Shown here one piece after another: positions 35,211 to 44,631 of a stretch of 64,000 bases of DNA. The stretch comes from Paramarasmius palmivorus. Lineage: Eukaryota > Basidiomycota > Agaricomycetes > Agaricales > Marasmiaceae. How positions within the stretch are numbered: the stretch's first letter is position 1; the number at the start of each line of letters is the position of its first letter. The notes beneath the pieces are model-generated. The model was not told the origin of the DNA, did no database searches, and saw nothing but the letters and a program-made list of their open reading frames with translations. The stretch spans positions 372,001 through 436,000 of the forward strand of contig JAYKXP010000039.1 of the NCBI GenBank assembly GCA_037176845.1. The letters run 5' to 3'. The translations under genes and the position numbers were made by a program.

Positions 35211-35992
35211 ATGCCCCCCTTCAACTGCAGCAGGTGCAGTCTCCCTCTGGCTCCGATGCGATGGTCTACATGCGAAGTCTGCCACAAAAAATTCTACTGC
35301 GTGAGTCCGCCGCCCACGAGACTCCACTTCACAGCTAACCGCCGACAATTATAGAGCGATACGTGCAGAGACACGGACGTCGTCCACAAAAATCGGGGAT
35401 GTAGACCAGCATCATATCCTATCATTTGCGAAGGGCCAGGGTGTTTCAAGCCGTACCCACCGTCGGCTATGAAATATTGTAAGAAGTGTTTCTCCTCGGC
35501 ATACTGTGTGAGTGGTTCAACAAGACCGTATCATCGATGACCTGACGGATATTGTGACAGAGTCGAACGTGCCAAGCTGAAGACAGGCTCATACACTTGA
35601 GCCAATGTTCAGCCGCTGTAACCGACCCCGCAATAGCCACCTCGAAATTCATCACCAAGAAGAGGGAAGAAATACGCCGAATGTTGTGCAGTAAAGCAAA
35701 GGAGGAAAGTACGCGCACGAGGACGTGCATAGGCGAATACCTCACGCACCATTCCTTCCACGTAGTTCTACTCTACAAGGGCGACCACGAAAAGGGCACG
35801 CAGTCGTCCAGTGCAGTTGAAATGCTCTCTTCGTCGATCCGAGAGACGAGCTTCAGTGTGGACCGCTTGTTGGCGATGATCATAGAAGCGTCGGACTCTC
35901 AGGAGTGCCTCGGAATAATGTATACGACCTTTGTAGCAGTGATGGATAGGCAGCCCGTATTCAGCGTGTCCAGAATGTTGCCCTGTTTTTAA
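35211..35992 (+). CDS. MYND-type double zinc-finger protein 3 (cargo)
   Basis: Exons 35211-35300, 35355-35507 and 35561-35992 encode 224 aa. Finger 1: CSRC...W-STCEVCHKKFYC and CRDTDVVHKNRGC. Finger 2: CEGPGC...CKKC...AYC and CQAEDRLIHLSQC. Intron positions equal those of the other two paralogs. The C-terminal half has diverged but ends SVSRMLPCF, comparable with SISKLWPM. It converges on the RepHel gene with a 44-bp gap. Confidence 0.75.
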
Positions 35993-36036
35993 ATTGGATG
36001 TAGGTATACAACGAGTAATACATAAACTGAAATTCT

Positions 36037-39000
36037 TCACCCCGAAACGTCAAACTCGCAGCCTGTGAGTGCGTAAATAAGAAGAGTGGCAGAAAACCCG
36101 CGAGTTTGAGACAGATCAAGAGCCCGATGGTACAAGTTTCCGTTCCAAGTATACTTACCGCGATTACTACCCAAGGCCATGCCGTCGTGATACCACACAT
36201 CTCCTTGCAAATCAATGGAACGAGATACAAAGTGATCTCCGTTAAAGTAGATAACACCCCGCAGTTGCAGGGTGACCGACTGACCAGACACAGGAATAGT
36301 CACCTCCGTATCGATATACGGTAGAGCGCCGTCCGACACTCTACGACGAAGGTGTACCGCCAATATTGACGGTACATCGTTAAACACGTACTGCACGCTC
36401 AGACGTTCGCCACAATGCCGACAAGCCAGAGATGAACGAGAGTACGCCTGGAGACCAGTGAGATCTCTCATCAAGCCTGCGACAGACAGAGGATCGTGAG
36501 TGCTCTGCTCGATATACGGTACAACTGGTCGTCCATTTCCGACAGACGTCAACGTACGAAATCCACAGCGATTACAGCAATGATTTCGCTGGGAATTGCA
36601 CATCGGCACATTGACAGCAGCCTCCAAGATGTCCGCAGAAGCGGCAAAGCGTCCGCTAACAAATAGCATGGGGTCCAAAATTTCGAGGAACCCCCGCATT
36701 TTGTCCCTGGCAGCAGTGGGGCTGAGAGAACCGTCTAAGCATTTCGCGAACAAGCTGTTTAAGGTAAGCAATATGTCGTTTCTAGAGTCTGTGAAACGCT
36801 TTGTCCAGTACTCACTATTGGAGACCCACAGAGCGAACAATACACTGAAGCAGGAATCGTACGCGCAACTGTTGTTGCTCCATATAGGCGCTGGATGAGC
36901 AAACGATGAAGAAGTGGCAGGAGAAAAGACTCGGGGGCGTTTGGAAACCAACTGGCGAGAGCTAGAATCTGAAACCGTTATTGCGCGTTTTCCCTGACGT
37001 GCTCGATGCGAGGATGGCACTCGTAACGGTAGACCCGGCTTCGACTTACGGTCATCCTCTCTTCGGTCATGATTGGCCTCAGAGACATTCTTCGAACCCG
37101 TCTTACCAGCTACAGGCCCCGCCTTCTTCTTCTGCTGTTTCGATACGATTTCCCAGGCGATGTCATCTAAGTCTAGTATCTCGAGGGGGTTCTTCCTAGA
37201 CCAGCGAATTGCCTTGTAGACATTTGCAGGGACATAATCGTCGCCCATATGTTCCCTAAAGGATCGCAAAAGCACATTGCGCGTATCACCTACAATGACA
37301 GCGGATAGTGAACCTTCATACCTACGCCTTGTGATATCGTCGAGCAACTCAAGTTCTCTGTACTCTTGCATTAGAGAGCTGCCCCTCAATCCTCCCTTGA
37401 TCTTGTGAGGATCGAAGCCTTGTAAAATAAGCGTTCCCGCAGCAGTCGCACTGCGGGAAAGGGCTGTGTAATAGCCGTGAAAGTCGTGGCAGTTGTTCAA
37501 ATGAACCACATTTTTCGGCCTCGTTTTGCCCTGTGATGCGTAGTCGGTCATCGCAAAGCAGGGCTGGACGTCGATTTGAGTGCGACTAACGTAAATGTAA
37601 TCACCATTGGGGAACGTTATTTTAGTTTCCTCAGTAGACGGCGTGAGGGGCACGACATTCAGCGGCAGATCTCCTATAGTGACATCCGAAGGAGGATTCA
37701 ACAACTTCACAAAGAGAGTGTCCAGCCGAGGTCTTGCTGGGTCCCCTCGGGACGTCCATCCAACGACAGTGCCTTCTTGCCCTCTGGTAACGTTGAGCTC
37801 TGTTGCCAAATTCTTCCGAATCATCACAGGCATGCCCTTACACACGCTTAGCTTTCCCGGTGTCAGGGTATCAGCACACGAGCTATCGAGTGACCAGATT
37901 AACTCCTTCCACGCAGGAGACAGCGATGCGAGCTTCAGGAGCTTCTTATTTTCCTTGCCTTTGGTAGAGCTCGACTTTAACACGTCTTCAGAGAAGAAGT
38001 GGTGCAGAGTCTGGTTAACTTCGGATGCGAACCTGGCAGCACCCGTGATATTGATCACGTCTTTCTGTATGTTCCTTGCCGTTATTACAGCCACATTTCT
38101 GAAGTCAGGATCAGCGACAGATGGTGCACCAGGAACAGAAGAGGTGACTCGAGAATTGAGAAATGCGATGTCGGCGGGGGTACAGTTTTTGTACCTCATG
38201 TTTTCAAGCGCCGTGCGAAACCTTGCATCGTCAACCGTTTGTGACTTTTGTCTCATATTTTGACGGAGAATAACTACCGTCGTAACGTGATGCCACAAGG
38301 ACTTTCCTATAGCCTCTTCTTGCTGCCGGGGTGTATTTGTAAAAGCGCCAATGCGTCGACCGTATAGTGAAACACTGTCTTTTCCCAGAGGAGGTGGCAA
38401 CTGAGCGAAATCGCCTGCGAAAATCATATTCAGCCCGCCAAAAGGGATGTCTTCGTTTAGCAATGCCTGACACAGCTGGCGACTAATTCGATACAGATCC
38501 CAGGCAGAAAGCATTGAAACCTCGTCGAAAAAGACGTACTGCACTCCCATTAACCTTTCTCTGACTGTCGGTAAGGTACCTCCTTCAGAAGCTCTGTCGT
38601 TTATTCCAAACGCTGAGTGATACGTTGAACCACCCAACAAGGCAGCGGCACTCCCGGTGGGGGCAACCACTAGCAACTTGTAGCTTTCTTTGCGAAGATT
38701 GAAATAATGAATCAACGCCTTGAGGACAGTAGACTTACCTGTCCCACCCATCCCACCGATGTACATTCTGAGCTGCGCCGCGGTCGGAGAGGCGGCATGA
38801 TTGGCTATGATCCGAAAAGCCCTTTCCTGCTCCGCGTTAAGACCGAACTTCTTGAGGGTACTATCGATATAGCCCTTGAATTCGCCGGCCTCGAAATCGC
38901 TGTTCATATAAGACCGATCAATGACTCGTACTTCGCCAGTCTTCGCTATTCTAGTCGCATCCCTGCGAGCGAAGAACTCCCCACGAACACTGGCGGGAAC

Positions 39001-42000
39001 ACTGTTGATTCTACTTTGAAGGACTTCTTCCCGCTTTTCTAGGAGGCTGGTTTTCCAGTGGTCCCGGGAGAGACTCGGCATGCCAGACATGTCAGGCAAG
39101 TCGTTCAAAAGCGTGGAGTCGCTCGTTTGTGGGTCTGACATGCCTGTCGAAGCCATCAGCCTAAGCATGTCAGACTTCAGCGTCGAGTCTGCTGACGCTT
39201 TTTGGCCCTTACACACAACCTTCTGAAGGAGGTCGTGATTTGGATCAGATTGAGAAGCAGACTCACCGTCTTGCTGATCAAGTTGAAGTACATCGTTAGG
39301 AAGCTCAGGATCGTCTTCTCCGTTAGCGACTTGTTCCATCAGAGGGTCCCAGCTCGAAGATAGGCCTCCTTTCTTTAACTGAGCTCGATAATCGTCGCGA
39401 GCGTCGAGGCACTCATAGCGAATCATCATGTTGTCCATAAGCACGCGTTGTCGGTCAGAGAAAGTATACGCATTGAACGCGTCTGGCCAGGATTGGGTCG
39501 GCAACTTGAGATCTGTACCCAAGCGCCAAGGTTTAAAAAGGGTCAACATGCTGCAGCAGTAATAATCGTAATCACCTTGATTGCGCCTTGGTAGCGTTGC
39601 ACCCACAAAATTCACAACCATCTTTTCGTCGGCTCTCGAAATGCGGGCTACGTGAGTGTCGACCAAATCGTGGGAGGCCAGAAACTTGTAGTGGTTCTTC
39701 GGCAATTTCACGCCTGCTGTACGAGAGGGTTCGGGTGAGCCCGTTTCAGACTCGATGTCGGAAGCTTGAGCGTTCTTTCCTCGACCCTTCTTGGGTTTTT
39801 TCATGGAAACCCGCGTCGCTACCCGAATCCAGTCGTATAGACACATGCTGACTATTTCGACAGGTCTATCCACGTAATCTTTAACAGGTGAGAGGCCTAC
39901 TATTCTGTTTCCTCGTTTCAGAAGGGCAACTTTTTCTGGCTTTTCAGGTTTTTCGGTGGGGTGGCATTCACTGCGAACATGAGTAACAAATTGCTGCCAG
40001 TAGAGTGGAACAAATTTGTGGTCAGTATAATGGTCGGGAAATCCCAGTAAGTACGAACACACCAAGGGCGCCCCAAACTCCATCTTCGTACTCAGAACAT
40101 TGACTACCTTCGTGAGAAGCTGTCGTGCACGCTCTTGACTGTCCACGGTTCCAGTGATAAGGGATGGATTCTTGGAGAAAACGGACAAGATAGCTTCAAA
40201 GATTACATGCGTTTTCAGGGAAGCCTTGGTTATATAATCTGTGACATACAACACCACGGATTTGATAGCGGTCCCGGACCCCAAAAAAGTAACATCGGTG
40301 TTACATCGGAGCAGATAAGTAAGAGGATACGAAAACGTATTAAAGTTGGGCTCTGACTTCTTCATAGTGATGCTTCCTGTCTGCTTGTCGATTGTGGTTC
40401 GAGGATATAACGGGCGAGGGAAGCGAGCCCTACACTTGCCCCACTTATTGTCCTTGCAATTCTTGTACAAATGTTTCTTCTTCACGGTACCGTCTTTTTT
40501 TAGGTTCCTATCGCAAGTATGAAGGTTAGACGTCAGAATAAGGTCATTGACTGTATGATTGTAGGCCTTGCGCCAATTTAAATACTGCTTACATGAAGTG
40601 CAAGACAGATCCAGACGCTTAGCAGGATGCTGTTGGCATCTTCTTGGAGGCGGGATGGGTAGAGTCTCGGTCGGTGTAACATATGTATCGGACTCCTTGG
40701 CAACATCCTTCTCCACTTGGGACTGCGATGAGTCTATAAAATCACCCGAAAAAACACTCTCTAGATACTCGATTATCTTCGACTCAAAAACAGTATCCCC
40801 TGACAATATTCTCTGACGGATCTGCTCCGGTGTCATGGAATTCTTAATCCACAACAGCAAGTGCAGATGCAGCGCAAGCCTTCCTTGCTGTTCGACAACG
40901 CCGTAGTGAGCATCGTGCTCGCCATAAATACCGCGTTTTCGAGATCTGTAACCCAGGACATCTTCGAGGAACAGGTTGACTATATGATTGAAGAAACGAG
41001 CGCTTGCCGCCGGATTACCGCACAAGTTATAGAACCGTTCTTTATAACCACGAATAGTAGGTTTGAAGCACAAGTCGGCAGAAGGATCGGCGTAGTATAC
41101 TGCAATAGGATGAGTCAGGTCAGAAGGAGCTATAGTGATGTACCAAGAAGGTGCCCCCTTGTGAGTAATGAGGGCCCAAACTTCGTTCCGCATAAACCGT
41201 TTTGTCGTGGTCGATCCCTGAACTTTGCCCGCCACCCTGTCGAGGTCAGATAAAACTCTGAAACACGCAATTTCAGCCGGCGTGGAAGGCTTGACTTTTT
41301 CGCCCTTCTTCATTCGATTTGCTATGTCTTGAAGGACTGCTTGATCGAGACCCTGGATTCGACTAGAAACGGACCCAAAAGACGCTTTGTCCGCCAAAAG
41401 CCAACCGGCCTGAGTAGACGCCTTGACCTGATCGTGACTGAACGCCACAAAGGGAAAGTTCTCGTCTCTTTGAAACCTTTTGTCGTGATACATCATAAAC
41501 CATTTCTTGTGCTCAGAGTCGGACAAACCCACTGTACCAAGACCACCGTGTCCATATGGAAACAACCAGGGAAACATCTTGGGATACAAAGCTGGATTTT
41601 TCCATATCGACTCCGGAGCGGTATTTCGACCCACAGCAAGTACCTTTCCCCCCGACGTGAAGTGATTCGTCGCAATGCCTGTGATCTCATCACGGGTGAG
41701 ACGCAGATAACGTTCAGCAGCGATACCATGCACTCTGAATGAACAACCTTCTTCCATTCCTTCTTCTTCTTCCATATCGTTCACGGCCGCAGACTCCGCA
41801 GTTTTGTTCGTGGGGGACTTGTTCCATACCACTGTACAGGGCGGGCTTTTCTCATCATATTCCAATAAATTAGCGTGCGAGACAGACACGTCGCTGTAGC
41901 CGGGGTGATTAAGAATAAGCCAGTCGAGGGCTTTTCGAACTGCAGTCCGTCTCACTAGAAATGGAGTGCGGCGATAATCTTCGTCGGTTGGTGTAGTGGG

Positions 42001-44247
42001 GCCGGTAAACAAGATGGCAAGAATCTCTTCTATCTCAACTTTCGGAGGAGGAAGGATGTTGTACACCTTAGGCAAAGGTACTTCGAAAGAAACTGCATTG
42101 GCAACCATTTTTCTCCCGCCAGTCGAAAGACGGACATACACTGCGGTGTGACGTACCTTGGCTACTAACAGCTTCTCAAAGAACTGCAAATCTTTCAAGA
42201 CGTCAGGAACAACACCCAACCATAGTCCTGCAGCAAGAGACTTTTTGGGAATAGAGCCCTTGAGGAGAGCAGTCCTACACGAAGGACAAACTCCACTACA
42301 GTTTTTATCGTAGACAGGACCGGGCAGCGGTTGAATGGGGTCTTTCAACGACAGTCGTTCCCGACGCGTCACACCTTCCACGTCAAGGACACGCAGGTGT
42401 TTGTTGACTTTTCTTAACTCCGTCATAGTTGAACGAAGGGTCAGTTGCCCGCAAACCGCACAACCTGACTCTTCAACGGCAGCAGGTACCTGTTTTTGAC
42501 ACGCACTCGTCACTATGGACTCGACCAAATCGTCATCTAGCGGAGCAGGAGGAAAAACTTCAGGCCGTTGAGCAGGTTCAGTAACTGAGATTCTGGCATC
42601 GTTGGTTACACCAGCAACACTAGCTGGCGTGTTTGGAGGCACCGCAGGAAGGACAGGCGTGTCTGGTGTTCCAAGGTGACTCGAGGCGTTCTTGGACTGT
42701 TTCTGATTGTTAGAAATCGGCGATGGGACACGCAGCAGAAGAGATACCGAGCCATCACAGTTCAAGCAATGATGGTTGGCGAAGGATTTCGTGAGACTAG
42801 CTAGCGTTTCTCGTGAACCACACCGCACACCGTGATACTTGGCCACAGCCTTTGCATTCGGGAGAGAAAGATGTGGCAGAATCAACGACGGCGGTGCAGA
42901 AATAGCCACGAGATCAGACCCAACTTCCCGCAGAAGTTCTGAAGCAGGGCCATGCGAGCGGTACACGAAAGTCTCATCCAGGGGATCAGCGACATCACTG
43001 CCGGGAAGTTTGACAACATATGGCAACACGACTTCCCGTGGGATAGCACCCTTAGAGGTTCTACCTCCCCCAATGTGCTTAGGGGACGCTGAAAGACGTA
43101 AAGAACTGCTGATTCCTATAGCACGAAAAGTGGTGACATACTGCTCACATTCACCAGCGCAATGGTGATCCTGGAAATACTGCACCACATCATCAGGACC
43201 CATGTCTACAGGCGGGGCACCGTGCATCGCAGCCAGCGTACGGCGTTCCCAAGGTGATACAAATAGACTGAGCGTCGACAGAGGCATACGGCAAGTGACA
43301 AGCACACCAGACGCAGGTCTCTCGTTGGCCACGCCATGATGAGAGAACCGAAAGCTTCGCAAGTCCAGGGCAGGTGAGAATCCAAGCTGACATGTAAGCA
43401 TGTCGGGTAGCACTACGTGCCATCCGACTGTACGTTCTGGAACAGCACTGAAAGATTCAGCATACAACCCACAAGAGGGGTGGGGAACGACACGCCCTGA
43501 GCGCGATAATAACATAAACAGGTGGGTAAGAAAAACCGGAAGAAGTAGCACAGTCAACTTCAGAAAGAACGATACTCTGCATCCAGCCCGTTGTAGGGCA
43601 AAGGTCCATTTACACAGAGAGGGAAGATACATACCCACAGCGTAAAAGGGACAGTCGATGTCCGCCAGTATTACACGCGACACTGTAACAGCAAAATCAT
43701 GTCGCCGCATAAAGGTCTTCATAAGGAGAATACGACACATCCGAACAATTACACAAGGACTAGGCTGATGTGAGTAACATGAAGCGACCGTGCAAAGAAC
43801 CGCGAACCAAAACCGGAGCACAAAAGGCAGCGAACGGAACGCACTGCACCAGATCACGTCGGGTATTCCAAGTGCCAACAGACCAACGGAAGGGTCTGGA
43901 TGTAACAAGAACAGCAACGAAGACAGCGGGGAGTACATGTCGCGGTAGTCGTGATACGTAGAGGACCAAAGGTCATGGGAGATGGACGGCAATTGTATGC
44001 CATGTTGTTCAACGTTCTGACCGAGACACGTGCATGGACCAGACGATAGAGACGCCCAACAGACGGGCTGTTCAAGGGCAGGATCCAGTGTAGGAAGATA
44101 ATGCCGATGAGGGATGCTTTCACCTCCGGAAAACGACACCTGGAAGCAGGTATAGGTATTCTGAACATCGGTGCGTCGGACAGGAGGGGCGAGTGCGATC
44201 ACACCTGATGGATAATCATAAATCCCTAGTCGAAGAGCTATAAGCAA
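36037..44247 (-). CDS. Inner Helitron RepHel protein with C-terminal USP-like domain
   Basis: An 8.2-kb uninterrupted frame. The real start is probably a Met near 43200-43225; further upstream the translation is hydrophobic and may include introns or leader. Domains in order: Cys pairs of zinc-finger type (CAVC, CSGVC-PSC), Helitron_like_N region, HUH motif LHLHLLLW (40848-40871), two-Tyr motif YVTDYITK (40225-40248), PIF1-type helicase with Walker A GGMGGTGKST (38728-38757) and FFDEVSML, and a late GYYTALSRS motif. The last 350 residues start with NNSCAYDSC (about 36850-36880), contain CNRC and CRHC, and end with NGDHFVSR and VWYHDG, resembling the Cys and His boxes of ubiquitin-specific proteases. 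It should nick DNA, unwind and transfer the element by rolling-circle replication. Confidence 0.88.
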   Translation of the reverse strand: MLIALRLGIYDYPSGVIALAPPVRRTDVQNTYTCFQVSFSGGESIPHRHYLPTLDPALEQPVCWASLSSGPCTCLGQNVEQHGIQLPSISHDLWSSTYHDYRDMYSPLSSLLFLLHPDPSVGLLALGIPDVIWCSAFRSLPFVLRFWFAVLCTVASCYSHQPSPCVIVRMCRILLMKTFMRRHDFAVTVSRVILADIDCPFYAVGMYLPSLCKWTFALQRAGCRVSFFLKLTVLLLPVFLTHLFMLLSRSGRVVPHPSCGLYAESFSAVPERTVGWHVVLPDMLTCQLGFSPALDLRSFRFSHHGVANERPASGVLVTCRMPLSTLSLFVSPWERRTLAAMHGAPPVDMGPDDVVQYFQDHHCAGECEQYVTTFRAIGISSSLRLSASPKHIGGGRTSKGAIPREVVLPYVVKLPGSDVADPLDETFVYRSHGPASELLREVGSDLVAISAPPSLILPHLSLPNAKAVAKYHGVRCGSRETLASLTKSFANHHCLNCDGSVSLLLRVPSPISNNQKQSKNASSHLGTPDTPVLPAVPPNTPASVAGVTNDARISVTEPAQRPEVFPPAPLDDDLVESIVTSACQKQVPAAVEESGCAVCGQLTLRSTMTELRKVNKHLRVLDVEGVTRRERLSLKDPIQPLPGPVYDKNCSGVCPSCRTALLKGSIPKKSLAAGLWLGVVPDVLKDLQFFEKLLVAKVRHTAVYVRLSTGGRKMVANAVSFEVPLPKVYNILPPPKVEIEEILAILFTGPTTPTDEDYRRTPFLVRRTAVRKALDWLILNHPGYSDVSVSHANLLEYDEKSPPCTVVWNKSPTNKTAESAAVNDMEEEEGMEEGCSFRVHGIAAERYLRLTRDEITGIATNHFTSGGKVLAVGRNTAPESIWKNPALYPKMFPWLFPYGHGGLGTVGLSDSEHKKWFMMYHDKRFQRDENFPFVAFSHDQVKASTQAGWLLADKASFGSVSSRIQGLDQAVLQDIANRMKKGEKVKPSTPAEIACFRVLSDLDRVAGKVQGSTTTKRFMRNEVWALITHKGAPSWYITIAPSDLTHPIAVYYADPSADLCFKPTIRGYKERFYNLCGNPAASARFFNHIVNLFLEDVLGYRSRKRGIYGEHDAHYGVVEQQGRLALHLHLLLWIKNSMTPEQIRQRILSGDTVFESKIIEYLESVFSGDFIDSSQSQVEKDVAKESDTYVTPTETLPIPPPRRCQQHPAKRLDLSCTSCKQYLNWRKAYNHTVNDLILTSNLHTCDRNLKKDGTVKKKHLYKNCKDNKWGKCRARFPRPLYPRTTIDKQTGSITMKKSEPNFNTFSYPLTYLLRCNTDVTFLGSGTAIKSVVLYVTDYITKASLKTHVIFEAILSVFSKNPSLITGTVDSQERARQLLTKVVNVLSTKMEFGAPLVCSYLLGFPDHYTDHKFVPLYWQQFVTHVRSECHPTEKPEKPEKVALLKRGNRIVGLSPVKDYVDRPVEIVSMCLYDWIRVATRVSMKKPKKGRGKNAQASDIESETGSPEPSRTAGVKLPKNHYKFLASHDLVDTHVARISRADEKMVVNFVGATLPRRNQGDYDYYCCSMLTLFKPWRLGTDLKLPTQSWPDAFNAYTFSDRQRVLMDNMMIRYECLDARDDYRAQLKKGGLSSSWDPLMEQVANGEDDPELPNDVLQLDQQDGESASQSDPNHDLLQKVVCKGQKASADSTLKSDMLRLMASTGMSDPQTSDSTLLNDLPDMSGMPSLSRDHWKTSLLEKREEVLQSRINSVPASVRGEFFARRDATRIAKTGEVRVIDRSYMNSDFEAGEFKGYIDSTLKKFGLNAEQERAFRIIANHAASPTAAQLRMYIGGMGGTGKSTVLKALIHYFNLRKESYKLLVVAPTGSAAALLGGSTYHSAFGINDRASEGGTLPTVRERLMGVQYVFFDEVSMLSAWDLYRISRQLCQALLNEDIPFGGLNMIFAGDFAQLPPPLGKDSVSLYGRRIGAFTNTPRQQEEAIGKSLWHHVTTVVILRQNMRQKSQTVDDARFRTALENMRYKNCTPADIAFLNSRVTSSVPGAPSVADPDFRNVAVITARNIQKDVINITGAARFASEVNQTLHHFFSEDVLKSSSTKGKENKKLLKLASLSPAWKELIWSLDSSCADTLTPGKLSVCKGMPVMIRKNLATELNVTRGQEGTVVGWTSRGDPARPRLDTLFVKLLNPPSDVTIGDLPLNVVPLTPSTEETKITFPNGDYIYVSRTQIDVQPCFAMTDYASQGKTRPKNVVHLNNCHDFHGYYTALSRSATAAGTLILQGFDPHKIKGGLRGSSLMQEYRELELLDDITRRRYEGSLSAVIVGDTRNVLLRSFREHMGDDYVPANVYKAIRWSRKNPLEILDLDDIAWEIVSKQQKKKAGPVAGKTGSKNVSEANHDRREDDRKSKPGLPLRVPSSHRARQGKRAITVSDSSSRQLVSKRPRVFSPATSSSFAHPAPIWSNNSCAYDSCFSVLFALWVSNSEYWTKRFTDSRNDILLTLNSLFAKCLDGSLSPTAARDKMRGFLEILDPMLFVSGRFAASADILEAAVNVPMCNSQRNHCCNRCGFRTLTSVGNGRPVVPYIEQSTHDPLSVAGLMRDLTGLQAYSRSSLACRHCGERLSVQYVFNDVPSILAVHLRRRVSDGALPYIDTEVTIPVSGQSVTLQLRGVIYFNGDHFVSRSIDLQGDVWYHDGMALGSNRGKYTWNGNLYHRALDLSQTRGFSATLLIYALTGCEFDVSG

Positions 44248-44631
44248 TGTCAGTCAGAAACTGTACCGAAACACACGAACACCAGCACGCACCTATCGCC
44301 AGTACAATAAAACATCGACACAGACTCAAAGTGTCCCACCTCCGGAAAGAGGGCAAAACTGATGGTTGTAAGTACGAGCGAGCAACAACCGTCGAGGCAA
44401 GACAAACCTTTTGGGAAGAAAAGCGCTGCGGTAAGAATACCGTGTATAGGGAAAACGAACATGATGAGGATAAGAAAGACGACGGAAGACGCGATTAGAC
44501 CGAAACCAAGAAGTCAACATCAGGTCACGTGATACAATATAGGCACGTATAACGTAAATTGAGTTATTTTCGGACACCCTTAACTTGACTTGTAGACCAC
44601 ACGACAAACATAAGGGCATTAAATACAAAGA
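44248..44631. other. Gap between RepHel and JmjC genes
   Basis: Both flanking genes run leftwards, so this holds the RepHel 5' region and the JmjC 3' flank. Short 5' exons of RepHel could be here, but none is proven. Confidence 0.35.
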
